Source: Gentiana macrophylla (Eukaryota; Streptophyta; Magnoliopsida; Gentianales; Gentianaceae). From it: 64,000 bases of DNA. Positions within the stretch are counted from its first letter, which is position 1. The number at the start of each line of letters is the position of its first letter. The DNA is taken from assembly GCA_026214975.1 (NCBI GenBank), contig CM047808.1, positions 2,222,073 through 2,286,072 of the forward strand, written 5' to 3'. Both the position numbers and the translations under genes were made by a program. Shown piece by piece: positions 48,393 to 60,348 of this stretch. The notes beneath the pieces were generated by a model. It ran no database searches. It had not been told where the DNA came from and saw only the letters and a program-made list of their open reading frames with translations.

Positions 48393-48905
48393 TGAAACAT
48401 CAATTCTATAAAACAGTTTGAGTCTTACATGCACAGATTTCGATTTTCTTCACAGATCGTATCGGAGGCCAAAGACGGAGGTGCTCGAGTCTTAACATCG
48501 CCAACAACCTCGCCCAATTCTCTTCCGCTGTTCAATACTTTCATTTTATTCATTGTTTATCGTTGCATCTCAACGCTATTCTCGATCTACCCAAAAAAAA
48601 ATTCTCGATCTATCAAAAAAAAAAGGCTTTTCGTATCTTGGAATTCATGCAAAAGTGCAAGATATCTTCGTGCATTTTTTTCCTGTCTGTCTATAGACAG
48701 GGTCTTGAAAAAAAAATATATGAGCCATGGTTACATGATCAAACAAGTGGGCCGATGCATTAGCATATTTTCAAGGTTTTTATTTATTTATTTATAGGTT
48801 TTATTTATGAATAAAAATGTTCTTACATATATCATCATATCTTTTTTATGACATGTATCTTATATTTGTCCATTTTATTTTCGATGCAACAGAAAAACAT
48901 AGATC
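48393..48905. other. Non-coding DNA between L repeats
   Basis: Overlapping frames at 48429-48797 are lysine/phenylalanine-rich translations of A/T tracts, with no domain. No gene supported. Confidence 0.4.
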
Positions 48906-49740
48906 CATCTTGTTAATGTGTATAAGAAATATAGTAGAGTCATTACTTCCACCAATTAGTTTTAGTAGAGTGGTAAGCGTTTGATCTTAACATGGTATCG
49001 GATCAGGGATCAAACCCTGGTTGGAACATTCTTTTAAAAGAAAATTTTGGAGAGATTGCCCCACACTCTTGACTGAAAAATTGTGCAAGCGTTGGCCAAT
49101 TAATACTTGAGGGGGGGGGGGGGGGGGGTGTTGGGACAGTGCCCACACTTTTAAATGTATAAGAAATAAAGTTGCGCATTTACTTCCACCAATTGGTTTT
49201 TGTAAAATGGTAATCGCTTGATCATAACATAATATCGGAGTGGAAGGTCTTGGGTTCAAACCCCGCTCCAAACATTAATTTTCCCCATTTATAATGTGCA
49301 AGTGTTGGGCTGTCCTAGTTGGCCTTTATGAGCCTAGTTGGCTCAGACTTGTTATGTGTCTAGTTGGCATAGCCTTGATATGGGCCCACTCTTGAGGGGG
49401 CGTGTTAAGGTGTATAAGAAATATAGTAGCTCATTTACTTCCACCAATTGGTTGTAGTAGAATGATATGAGTTTGATCCTGAAATGCTATCAAAACTAGA
49501 GGTCATGAGATCGAACCCTGGTGTGAACAATATTTTCTCCCATTTATATTGTCAAGTGTTGGGCTGGCCTAGTTAGTTTTTGTGAGCCTAGTTGGCTAAA
49601 ACTTGTTGTGTGTCTAGTTGTCATAGCCTTTATATGAGCTCACACTTGAGGGGGCGTGTTAAAGATAAGGAAATAAAGTAGCACATTTACTTCCACAAAT
49701 TGATTTTAGTACAACAGTAAGCTCTTGATCTTTAACACAT
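48906..49740. repeat. Tandem ~250-bp repeats x ~3.3 with tRNA-like A/B boxes
   Basis: Units start near 48917, 49158, 49411 and 49663 with (g)tgtataagaaatatagtag or a variant and ttacttccaccaattggtt. Each has an A-box-like tagtagagtggtaagcg and a B-box-like word; in unit 2 it is gggttcaaacccc (about 49253). Units end with cttgagggggcgtgttaa, a polypurine-like tract plus TGTTAA. This could be a tandem of tRNA-derived SINE-like units or of short LTRs. A G run of about 19 lies at 49110-49128. Confidence 0.65.
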
Positions 49741-50019
49741 CTTTCCATTTTATTTTCGATGCAATTGAAAACACAGATCCCTCGTCAGATGTGTGTTGCA
49801 GAGATTAAAGAGCACGTTTGGAGTCATCAGAAAAAAGTGAACAAATTTTTGACAAAAAAAGAAAGAGCTACAGGCTAAAAGCCAAGAGTCAGAAGTCAAA
49901 AGAGCCAAGAGCCCGGAGCTAAAAGCCGTGGGTGTCAAAAAACCGTATCATCTTCTTCGTTGACGGCAAACGTTGCCTCCAACCTCGACAACGTTTGAGG
50001 AATGGTAAAAAGTAAAAAT
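49741..50019. other. Unassigned intergenic DNA
   Basis: Includes a run of words gccaagag/gtcaaaagagcc at 49870-49930. No gene seen. Confidence 0.35.
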
Positions 50020-50229
50020 AAGGTGGATAAAAGTGGTTCAAATGAAAGATAAGATGATGATATTCAAAAGAAAGATGTGATAGATTTTATTAGAATAGGG
50101 TATATTTATCTTTATTTTTTTATTTAAATAAATATTTTAGCTTTAGGATTATTTATTTTGAATCAGGTTGTTATCATTTTTCTCTCCTACATAATGGAGA
50201 AATATTATATCATCAATCATCAATTCAAT
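50020..50229. repeat. 200-bp repeat L, right copy
   Basis: Partner of 48192-48392. Confidence 0.7.
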
Positions 50230-50339
50230 AATATCATCACACATATATTTATAGTTACAATATGCAAACCATAGCCTTACACAATTACAATAATACCCAT
50301 ACTAAAATACACTCTATTACAATAATACCCTTAATAATT

Positions 50340-50471
50340 ACAATTAATACTCTTATCGTGTTAATTATTGCGATGCGACATTCACCCTTTCCTTGAAGAT
50401 ATTGAATCCGCCATTATTGACCTGTAATAAAGAACTTGTTCATAGAATTTAAATCCTCATAATGCTTCATG
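50340..50471. repeat. Repeat X, right copy
   Basis: Partner of 47961-48177 with single copies of the units that are triplicated and duplicated there. It ends about 95 bases before the CYP71 start codon, so it lies in the promoter region. Confidence 0.75.
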
Positions 50472-50502
50472 GGTCACAAAGACAGCTATGCATTGTATCA
50501 AT

Positions 50503-50523
50503 AAATATATATTAATAAATATA
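50503..50523 (+). promoter_or_regulatory. TATA-like region of the CYP71 gene
   Basis: aaatatatattaataaatat just after repeat X, 43-63 bases upstream of the start codon. An out-of-frame ATG lies at 50537, between this and the CYP start at 50566; if transcription starts before it, it would open a 73-codon overlapping upstream frame. Confidence 0.4.
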
Positions 50524-50565
50524 GCATCTTCAATTCATGTTTTGTGATTCTTCAAATCTCCATTC

Positions 50566-52361
50566 ATGGATCTCATATTTACCCTTTGTTCTACCCTTTT
50601 CTTGCTTATTATTATTCTCTCTTTATTTCTCAAAATCACAACAAGTTATAAAAAATCAAGCCTCAACCTCCCACCAGGACCAAGCAAGCTCTCAATTATC
50701 AGAAACTTGTACAAAATTTATGGTACTAATTTGCCTCATCACATCCTTTTCGACTTAGCCAAAACATATGGCCCTTTAATGCACCTACGATTTGGTGAAG
50801 TTTCAACGATCGTCGTCTCTTCGCCAGAAATCGCGAAAGAGATTTTCAAAACACACGATGATAACTTTTCCTCAAGACCTTCTATTTTTCTTTTCAATAA
50901 GGTAATGTCCTATGATTTCAAAGACATGATCTTTGCACCCTATGGTAACTATTGGAGGGATATGCGTAAACTCACGGCTATGAAACTGCTAAACCCTAAA
51001 AGGGTTCAATCGTTTCGAGGAATAAGAGAAGAAGAGGTATTGAATTTGGTGAGATCGATATCACTTTCTCTGCTCAAAGGGTCGTCATCGTCATGTGTGA
51101 ACCTTAGTACAAGATTATTCTCCTTAACTTTCGGAATCTTCGGAAGGGTTGCTTTTGGTGAAAAGATTAAAGATCAAGAAAGATATATACAACTTCTTGA
51201 TGCATGCTTTGCTCTAGCATCTGGTATTCCTATTACAATTTGTGATTCGTATCCTTCTATAAAACTCTTACCGATAATCACCGGAGTGAAACGAAAGTTG
51301 GAGTCGGCATGTCAAGAAATGGATACAATTCTTGAAAATATTTTGAGAGAGAAAGAGAAAGCATTGGGTGAAAGGGATGATTTGGTCGACTATCTCCTCA
51401 ATATGCAGAAAAATAGTGATTTTCGAGCACCCTTTACTCAAGACAACGTAAAAGGGATTATATTTGTAAGTACTAGCTTCATCACGTTCTTATACATGCG
51501 TGAATATCTATATCTATATCTATATTGAACGGTCGATCAAAGACTATCGACATACATATGTTTCCTTCTTAATCCTCACGCTCTTTGTACGTGTATTTGT
51601 ATTCTTTGCCCTCAGCCCTTCCCCCTCTGCATAGGTGTATGTATATATACACACACATGCATGCACGGTATGACCAACTAATTGGCCATCGTCGACCATC
51701 ATTGCAGGATGTTTTAAATACAGCAAGTGGCACGTCATCAACAACCATAGAGTGGGCTATGTCAGAGATAATAAGACACCCATCAATAATGAAAAGAGCA
51801 CAAGATGAAGTAAGAAATCTGTATACTAATCAAGGAAATGTGGATGAATCAAGACTAGATGAACTCAAATATCTGAAAGCAATTTTAAAAGAAACGTTGA
51901 GATTACATCCTAGTGGTCCATTGCTTGTACCAAGGGAATGTAAAGAACAATGCATGATCAATGGATATGACATACCCACAAAGGCACGAGTGATAATCAA
52001 TGGTTGGGCGATCGGGAGAGATCCTAGGCACTGGAAGGAACCGGAGAGATTCTATCCCGAGAGATTTATTGATTCTGGCATTGAATATAAAGGAACAAAT
52101 TTCGCATATGTTCCGTTTGGTGCTGGGAGAAGAATATGCCCGGGAATTTCTTTCGCTGAACCTAATATTATGTTACCGTTGGCACAACTTCTATTCCATT
52201 TTGATTGGAAACTCCCTGGTGAGATGAAGTCTGAACAATTAGATATGGCTGAAGGTATCGGGTTAGTATCACGTCGTAAAAATGAACTTTTGGTTATTCC
52301 GCTTCCTTACTCTGGTTCATTTCTGGAAAATAAGATCAAGAAATCAAGCACATTGATGTGA
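50566..52361 (+). CDS. Cytochrome P450, CYP71 family (CYP71D-like), 517 aa
   Basis: Exons 50566-51465 and 51708-52361 flank a 242-bp phase-0 intron (gtaagt...ttgcag) at the usual CYP71 position, after GIIF. The N-terminus is a membrane anchor (LCSTLFLLIIILSLFL) for the ER. Then come PPGP (36-39), the C-helix WRDMR (130-134), K-helix ExxR as ETLR (362-365), PERF (417-420) and the heme loop FGAGRRICPG with the heme-ligand Cys444. The I-helix reads TASGTS at 305-310, where AGxDTS is expected, so the acidic residue before Thr is Gly308. The hinge also departs from the norm (KLSIIRN for KLPIIGN). Plant CYP71 enzymes use NADPH-P450 reductase to hydroxylate terpenoids, phenolics or alkaloids. It lies 3.4 kb downstream of the BAHD on the same strand. 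Intact frame; probably expressed, activity uncertain. Confidence 0.93.
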
Positions 52362-52878
52362 TTTCAATGATTGTTTATATGAAACGATTTCTTTAAGCCA
52401 TGGTAACTAATTTGTGTGCTTTAATAACTCGGAGTGACATTTAGACAATTAACTAAAATAAGATTGATAGGGTCCCTATATTGTGTCTATTATCGGTCAC
52501 TACACGTTTTAATCCATTCCTTAATAATCAATAATTCACAAATATATAGTTGTTGATGGTAGTGTAATACATTTTCATGAAAATAAAGACATTGTTGTAG
52601 GACCCGTTTCATAGGAAAAGTAATATGGTACCTGGCCGCTCGGAACATACTCAATAGATGACTCATTTGAACACGTAAGTCTCACGTGACAGTGATATCA
52701 TACACATACAAGTGGAAGTGATGTGACATGGGTATGACCAAATCTCATACACTTGTCAGTCAAAGACTCAGATTGGATCTTCTAAGTAAAATGGACCTAA
52801 CAAGTTTATCACCACATTGGGCCTTGAAAAAGACTTTGGTCTCAGCAAAGTTGACCTCACGAAGTGCAAGAATCTCAT
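52362..52878 (+). repeat. CYP 3' flank, duplicated block (right copy)
   Basis: Matches 39291-39853 with few differences. It ends at the aatac target site (52879-52883) where a copia element inserted. Confidence 0.9.
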
Positions 52879-53916
52879 AATACTGTTGAAATAGTGTCAT
52901 AAACCCAATCGGGTTGGACCGGATCCGACCGGGTCGGATCATTTCTACTATTTCTTTATGTTTATACATATATAAAATGGCTTTTCTGTTGTCATATATA
53001 TGTTCTTTTAAAGAACCAATTATGAATTGTTATATGATAACGTCCTTAGTATTAAAGCGTGATAGAAACCATGATAAAGCGATTATGGTTGATGAGATCT
53101 CTAATCACTTTAATAAGTTTGATACTTAAATGTCTCTAGGCTGATGTACTATTAAACAGGGCATTGATAGTATAAACAGACTAGCACGTATTAGATGTCT
53201 TCTGTCTTTAAGGGCATGGATAGATCTCGTCTATCGAAGTGTAGGGACACTTGGACTGTACGTGGACGTGTATTAGAGAATGCGTACGTTAGACTGACCC
53301 ACTAACACGGATAAGTGTCACACTATGTGGCGGTTGTGTAATTATCCTTTGGACCGGAGTCTTCATGGCATCACGGTGTGGATTGTCATGCTTTGACACT
53401 ATTGAGGTTTCCCCTAGCCACGGGGCGATCATGCGGTAGTGATTGGGTATGTATTGAAGCATGCGGAGTATACATGATTGGTCGTCCGGGAATCGCGTGT
53501 CCTATGATTGGGATCGAATATCCGAAATGACCTTCTTATAAGGAATGTCTTACTCTCGTGAATCTTTGCAAAGTGGGAGTAAACGAGTTACTTCGAGAGA
53601 GCATGATATCCAGTTTATAAGATACGGTCGTTAATGTTTGACACTCGACGTACGACCGTATGGATATTATTACAGCGATGGGATTGTAAGTTACACGGTA
53701 ACTGTTTCACATGAAAGGTAGTAGTCATTTCATTTGACTCTTCCGATGATTGGGGGTCACGGCGTGTTGCTAGACGCTATCCCGTGATCGTTAGGTATAA
53801 AGGGCATTTTCGTAATTTGCACTTTGTGTCTACGGCCAACATATTCGGAAGCCTATCGGGTCACACACATAAGAACATCTAGCCGGATTAAAATGTGGTT
53901 ATAGATGATAACCAAA

Positions 53917-53996
53917 TAAAGCCTAAACATACCGATGTTTATGAAAAGGTTATAAAAATCTAAAAAATTATCTAAAGCCTAAACATACCGATGTTT
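53917..53996. repeat. 24-bp repeat at a deletion junction
   Basis: The 24-base word starting taaagcctaaacataccg is at 53917-53940 and again at 53973-53996. The first copy sits at the join between the truncated 5' LTR and the internal region, like templated filler DNA from end-joining repair. Confidence 0.7.
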
Positions 53997-56126
53997 GTTG
54001 GCTTGTGACAATTAATGCCACAAATAATTGTTTGTTAATCTCTACGACTATTTTTAGAAATAGTCAAGTGTACTCAGTGAAGTGCATAATTCGGAAAGCC
54101 CGAAAAGTTCGAGCCAGTACGAATATGAGATTGATGAGCTACTTAGGAATTAATCTTCAATTGGATTGAAGTAATTAATACATGAAGGGTGTTTCAGAAG
54201 TCGTCTGAAAGGGAATAAGATTCTCCCTTGAAGGATACCATCTTTGGGATACGCAATTAGATTGTGTTCCCAAAATGGAAATAACACTTTATATGATAAA
54301 GGTGTGACGCAAGCCATGCGATGTATCCCTTACCCGTTTCGGGTAAGTGCCCTTATACTTAACCGAGTTCCAAAGATAAAGGTTGAATAAATTCCATATT
54401 AGATGTGTAAGAGGATAATGTCAAATCTATCTTAACCGATGATTTGAAGTTGTCGTAGGCAGAGTCAGAAAGGCTTGGAGCCTAGTACGACATATGCAAC
54501 TTTGTGGAATATCTTAGCTAGCACGCTGGATATTATTTACTTGTCCGTGGAGCAAAATGTTTGTCTCCAAACATGCTGTCTTCTAAAGGAAGTGTTTCTT
54601 CCAAAAGAAACAGTGGGAGTGAATCAGATCTCAAAAGAGTTTGAGAACCACAAAGATACATTCAACCAATGGAACATGAGCAGACGCCGCATAGCGAAGG
54701 TGTAGAACACTGCTCAGTGCACACAAAAGTTCTGTAAGTCTGTGGATAACCTCAAGCCTGAAAAGCCTGCTGGTATGTTCATCTTGAAGAATGAATATCT
54801 CACGACTTATGGAAGAATGTTTGAAAGGCAAGATTGAGAGATATGGCTATGAGCCATAATATCTGAATTAGATTCCATCAGTGACAACCAGGTTATGAAC
54901 CTAGTCTGTCTTACCTAGAGGGAATGTCTCCGTAAGGCTGAGCCCAGTTCTATTCAGATAATACTTGTTATAACTTTGTATCATGACTATATGATAGTGT
55001 TGAAGACGTTAGGCGTGATATTTCGATGTTCATAGACGATAACATGATATGTAAGCTCACGAGATCCATTTATGGACTCAAACAAGTTTCTCTAGACAAT
55101 TTCTTTGTTTGATAATCAAAGGAGTTTGATTTAGTCAAAAGAAGGATATGCCCAATGTGCAAGATGGATAGTGGGAGTATGTTACAATTTTTGAGTAAGA
55201 TATTAGATATCTCTCTCAGGAATTTCCACCCCATGTCACAGTCAATTAATGTTTGGTAATTCAAGATTTTTACGAAAGCACTTGGATTAGCAGTTTTTAT
55301 TTTAGAAATAAGAATCTATAGCGATAGATTTAAATGCTGTTAGATTATAGTTTACCTATATAGATGTGATGCTAAAAGAAGTTTAGCATAGATCACGAAA
55401 GGAGATACTGCTAGCCGGTGTTCTCAAGATCTGTCTATGTTAGGATGTTAGTCCTAAAGATGAGGTGAAAGATGATGCTTATGGAAGGTTTCCTTCGCTA
55501 CTGCGACAGGAACCACAATAAAGGTAATGCCGGATGTTCATACTCCATGAATAGTCATGAGCAAGTATGAAAGAAGATCTGGTGAATTTCGAGAATGTCC
55601 TTAAATAAGGAAAGGTTCCTAGTTTATTGAAACTTGGAAATAAATAAACGTAGATATACAGACGTATATCCTGAGTCTTATGAAGGCGAGTGGGAGCTAC
55701 AGTCTGGGTTTGCAGTCACTTTGATTAAGTGATACAGTGAGCTAGAAATGTTCTAGCCTATGGGTCACTGTAAATTCTACAACTGAGCCAAAACATCAGA
55801 AGGCCTTAGAAGGCAGCGGGAGCAAAGACATGGATCTAAAAGGTTCATTCTTGAACCTTGTACGGTTCTTCCACCTTTTCTATATAGCTGATATAGTAAG
55901 TGGATTCATTGCTTGAAGCAAGGACCAGGGTCTCGTCAGAGATTCGTGTGTGTGTTGAGACGGTTCCTTTGACTTGGTCATTTGGAACATGATATGAAGA
56001 TAGTCTGAGTCCCCACGGATAGCGATCCGTTTATGGCTAGGACTAGTTGCGAGTATTGCATGAGATTCTTGTGTTTCAACTTGGTCTTGTGTGTATGAGT
56101 GATTGGTTTTAGGCCAAGTGGGAGAT

Positions 56127-58101
56127 TGTTGAAATAGTGTCCTAAACCCAATCGGGTTGGACCGGATCCGACCGGGTCGGATAATTTCTACTATTTCTTT
56201 ATGTTTATACATATATAAAATGGCTTTTATGTTGTCATATATATGTTCTTTTAAAGAACCAATTATGAATTGTTATATGATAACGTCCTTAGTATTAAAC
56301 TGTGATAGAGAAACCATGATAGGCGATTATGGTTGATGAGATCTCTAATCACTTTAATAAGTTTGATACTTAAATGTCTCTAGTCGATGTACTATTAAAC
56401 ATGACATTGATAGTATAAAAGCAGACTAGCACGTATTAGATGTCTTCGTCTTTAAGGCGTGGATAGATCTCGTCTATCGAAGTGTAGGGACACTTGGACC
56501 GCATGCGTGGACGTGTATTAGAGAATGCGACGTTAGATCGACTCCACTTACACGGATAAGTGTCACACTATGTGGCGGTTGTGTAATTATCCTTTGGACC
56601 GAGTCTTCATGGCATCACGGTGTGGATTGTCATGCTTTGACACTATTGAGGTTTCAGCCAGCCACGGGCGATCATGCAAGAGTGATTGGGTATAATATTG
56701 AAGCATGCGGAGTATACATGATTGGTCGTCCGGGAATCGCGTATCCTATGATTGAGATCGAATATCCGAAATGGCCTTCTTATAAGGAATGTCTTACTCT
56801 CGTGAATCTTTCCAAAGTGGGAGTAAACGTGTTACTTCGAGAGAGCATGATATCCAGTTTATAAGATACGGTCGTTAATGTTTGACACTCGACGTACGAC
56901 CGTATGGATATTATTACAGCGATGGGATTGTAAGTTACACGGTAACTGTTTCACATGAAAGGTAGTAGTCATTGCATTTGACTCTTCCGATGATTGGGGG
57001 TCACGGCGTGTTGCTAGACGCTATCCCGTGATCGTTAGGTATAAAGGGCATTTTCGTAATTTGCACTTTGTGTCTACAACCAACATATTCGGAAGCCTAT
57101 CGGGTCACACACATAAGAACATCTAGCCGGATTAAAATGTGGTTATAGATGATAACCAAATAATGAAAGTTTATCTCGAGACTATAAAAGTTATAGTGGT
57201 AAATTAATATGGTGGTATTTATTTATTATGAATAAATTAAATACAAGATATTAATAATATTATATTAATTAAAGAATATTCCGGATGCCAATTTATTGGC
57301 ATATGGGGCGCAACTTGTTAGTGTATAAGATACACTTGGGTTGTGTAATTTAATTAATGGTATTACCAAATATTAATATAAGATATTAATATATATGTAA
57401 CTTGTGAATCCATGCGTGGCCTGTACATATTGATGTACATGTACACATTTGGATAGTTATATATAATATATAGATTTATATATGTAATATATATTTGTGA
57501 TATATACACATGTGTAAATTGATTTATGATAATAAAATAAAGATAGTCAATATTAGATATTGATAAAATCTTGGAAATATTCAATATAAGATATTGACAA
57601 TATCCTAGATTTATTTAATATGAGATATTGTAATAAATGAGATAAATCAATCAATTATATTTTCCTTAGTTTATTGGAGAAATGTTTTCTTCCTTTCCAC
57701 TCTATTAGAGGCACCACCTTCTAGTATAAATAAGAGGTGGGTGTCAAGCTCTTTTGTACATCACAATTGCAAGAGCTCATAGTTCTTGTGTAAAATAGAG
57801 AGCATCCTATAGAGAGTTGGAGAGAGGGGAAAATGGCCGGTCTGGCAACCGGAGTTTTCCAATAGCAATCCTTGATGGGATTCCGGCGGGTTGTTCGTGT
57901 GGACTAGCGGTAGAGGCTGAACACTTGGGCAGCTCCATGCAGAACTACTCTCCTTAGACGGTCAAAGCGTCGATCTTTTAGATCAACCAAGGTAACCACC
58001 GTCTACTAATTTATTTGTTTATTGCTTAAACGAAGTCGATCTTGGGTAAAAGGAAATCAAATTTTTGAATTCTGCTGCGTTCCCGCGTAGATTTCCTAAC
58101 A
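56127..58101 (+). repeat. 3' LTR of the 52.9-58.1 kb copia element (1975 bp)
   Basis: Starts TGTTGAAATAG, ends TTTCCTAACA. It resembles the 15240 and 22825 LTRs, but the AT-rich part at 57250-57640 is rearranged, so it is an older or different subfamily member. Confidence 0.9.
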
Positions 58102-59641
58102 AATACATCGACATAGGCACATGTTGTCCTCTATCTCATATGATTAGTTCTAAGTAAGATAGTCACCAGCTCATGCCACAACATGGTGCAGGTTCACTTT
58201 GGTTGGGAGCTCACAGCTCGGGTCAAGTTTACAATGAACTCAGACAACGGTTTTGCAGTCAACAAGATTTTAACCCACGATCTCGTAGCTGTCCCATGAC
58301 TCACGCATACAGTTCCATGATTACACCATGACCGCCCACATCACTCCTTCAAATCATTGACCACTGCTTCAATTCTTGCTAACCTAACTCCCTCATGATG
58401 GAGGCCTATAAAAGGATCATCATCCCCATAGATCAGAACTACGTTAATAGTTTAACCTTAAATAACTCTAGGTACGTAGGTATTCAATCAAATTTGGCTT
58501 AGCTATAAATCATCACAAAATCCACTAATCAAGTAGTCGGGCTATCCTAACAAAGCCCAATTACCCACTTAAAGAACCAATTTTATTACTGCCGATTTCA
58601 GACATTGTCATTTGACGCTAGAAAGAGGTTCTGGATAAATAGCCTTCGAAGAAATTTTGTGAAAAAGCAATTAAAAATGCCTCCAAAATATCACAACAAA
58701 AAGAAGAATGTGCAGGGTGCAAGTCATGCCAAATTTGTCCAAGAAAATGGGGGGATGAAAATCGTGTTGGAATTATCCTCCCAGTTTGCAAGAAGAAATA
58801 AGGACCAACCTGCAAATCCCAATATCTCTCAGGCCACGGCAAAGATATTTGAGCAGTTGAAAAAGATCCATCCTAATATGTTTTTAATTTTGAATGACCT
58901 AGCAGTAAAGGGTCAGGGACCAGAACAACCTAAAGCATCCAAAAGGACACATGCACCCAAACTGCCCCAAAGGGGCGAGATCATATCGTTGTGTCTGGTA
59001 CTAGACATGAGCGCGCTGAAAGGCAAGATGAAATTTTGCCTCATCAAAGGTTGCACAAGGCAGCCCAAGATGAGGTGGAGAGACTCATAACAAGAGCAAG
59101 GGTAGTGTTATACGACATATCTCATTTCATTGCACATATAGAGCATTATCTCAAACCAAACAGGTTCAAAACGCCAAAGATGAAGCCTTACAATGAAACC
59201 AGTGATCCTATAGATCACTTGCGTCAATATGTCCATCATATGATGATGTGACGTGCACTTGACGAAATGAGGTGCAAAGCTTTCCCTACTTTGCTCATGG
59301 GGAAATCCAGTGAATGATTTAAGAGGTTGTCATCAGCAGTTTTGAAGAACTAGCTAGCATGTCATTTTGCACAAGCTTTCATTACAGCTCGACAACTCCA
59401 GAGGAATGCTACACACCTTCTGACAATCAAACAGAATGAGAAAAAAATTGCGCTTCAAAACATGTATCGCCATATGGATGAATCCAAACAAGTACTGGAC
59501 GCAGATGAGAGAACAATGATCATCTCTTTCATTGGAGGATTGAGGTGATGAGTACTTTATGCAAAGTTAAACACCAAACTCCCCCGCACATTGGCTGAGT
59601 GCACACATATAGTGCACCAACAGTTGTATGTTGAATATATG

Positions 59642-60348
59642 CAGGGCCGGCCCAACCCTTAGGCAAGCCAAGCAGCTGCCTAGGCCCAATGCCACCGGGG
59701 GGCCCAGCACATATATGTCTTGCTTATACCCAAAAAAAAAAAAAACTATAAAAGACCCAATGTTTCAGAAAAAAAGCCCAATAAAATGTTGACAAAAGGT
59801 GCACATGAGGATATTGATTGGGAAGAGTTGTATTATGAGTTACAACTTCTTATACATGTTTTGCCCAAAGATGTGGATGAACCTCTCAAAATTTTGAATT
59901 TTTTGAAGACATGTCCTCTAAGTTATGAAAACACACAAGTTGTTTGCCGGATATTGTTGACTATTCCGGTAACAGTTGCATCTGGTGAACGGAGTTTTTC
60001 GAAGTTGAAGCTAATAAAGACCCATCTTCGAAGCACGATGACTCAAGAACGCTTGAATGAGTTGGCCATAATATCGATTGAGCGGAAATCGGTTGATGAA
60101 ATTGACGATTATACTTTGATTAGTTATTTCGCCTCCAAATGTGCTTCAAGAGCGTTGTTGAATTGTTGAATACTTGAATTAATATTTAGTAATATGTATA
60201 TATATATATGTATGTTTTGGGTATGAAAATGATGAAATGAATTTGAATACTAGAAAAAAATCATTTTTCGGTCGAATTTTTTTTTCGTGTTAATAGGCCC
60301 TATTTTTTTTCTCCGCCTAAGGCCTCTCAAAACGTAGGACCGGCCCTG
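59642..60348 (+). mobile_element. Small hAT transposon, 707 bp, TSD aatatatg
   Basis: Inverted ends cagggccggcccaac and aggaccggccctg, with the 8-bp duplication aatatatg at 59634-59641 and 60349-60356. The uninterrupted site gctgaatatatgagctacc survives in the left copy at about 41930. Contains a 149-codon frame with only the hAT C-terminal dimerisation domain. Confidence 0.92.
59720..60169 (+). CDS. hAT C-terminal dimerisation-domain ORF (149 aa)
   Basis: Open frame with the hATC signature: TIPVTVASGERSFSKLKLIK, then HLRSTMTQERLNELAIISIE. The catalytic RNase-H-like domain and zinc finger of a full transposase are absent, so this is the 3' end of an internally deleted element. The domain mediates transposase dimerisation and could in principle act as a competitor if expressed. 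The start codon lies in a lysine-rich run and is arbitrary. More likely a remnant than a working gene, though the frame has no break. Confidence 0.6.
   Translation: MLIPKKKKNYKRPNVSEKKPNKMLTKGAHEDIDWEELYYELQLLIHVLPKDVDEPLKILNFLKTCPLSYENTQVVCRILLTIPVTVASGERSFSKLKLIKTHLRSTMTQERLNELAIISIERKSVDEIDDYTLISYFASKCASRALLNC

Larger units (their letters stand above)
52884..58101 (+). mobile_element. 1.9-kb-LTR copia element, deletion derivative, TSD aatac
   Basis: A truncated 5' LTR (52884 to about 53919), decayed internal region (53942-56126) and full 3' LTR (56127-58101). The duplication aatac is at 52879-52883 and 58102-58106, and the empty site survives at about 39850. Internal sequence is collinear with 20730-22824, including the RSIYGLKQ trace (about 55050-55090) and the polypurine tract aagtgggagat before the 3' LTR. 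No usable frame. Confidence 0.9.

Noticed and set aside
48429..48797. 122-codon plus-strand ORF
   Set aside because: Translation of A/T homopolymers with an overlapping ORF in another frame; no domain or context.
49110..49128. G-run as a quadruplex regulator
   Set aside because: A single homopolymer within a repeat unit; length may be a sequencing artefact.
48906..49740. CRISPR-like or tRNA gene array
   Set aside because: Units are ~250 bp and diverged, with no spacer structure; they do not fold into a cloverleaf by eye. Plant DNA, so CRISPR is not expected.
50537..50758. 73-codon ORF overlapping the CYP start
   Set aside because: Out of frame with the P450. It is a possible upstream ATG but its product has no family features.
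45794..52361. BAHD and CYP as an operon-like or fused transcript
   Set aside because: They are separated by 3.4 kb of repeats, with separate start regions and stops.
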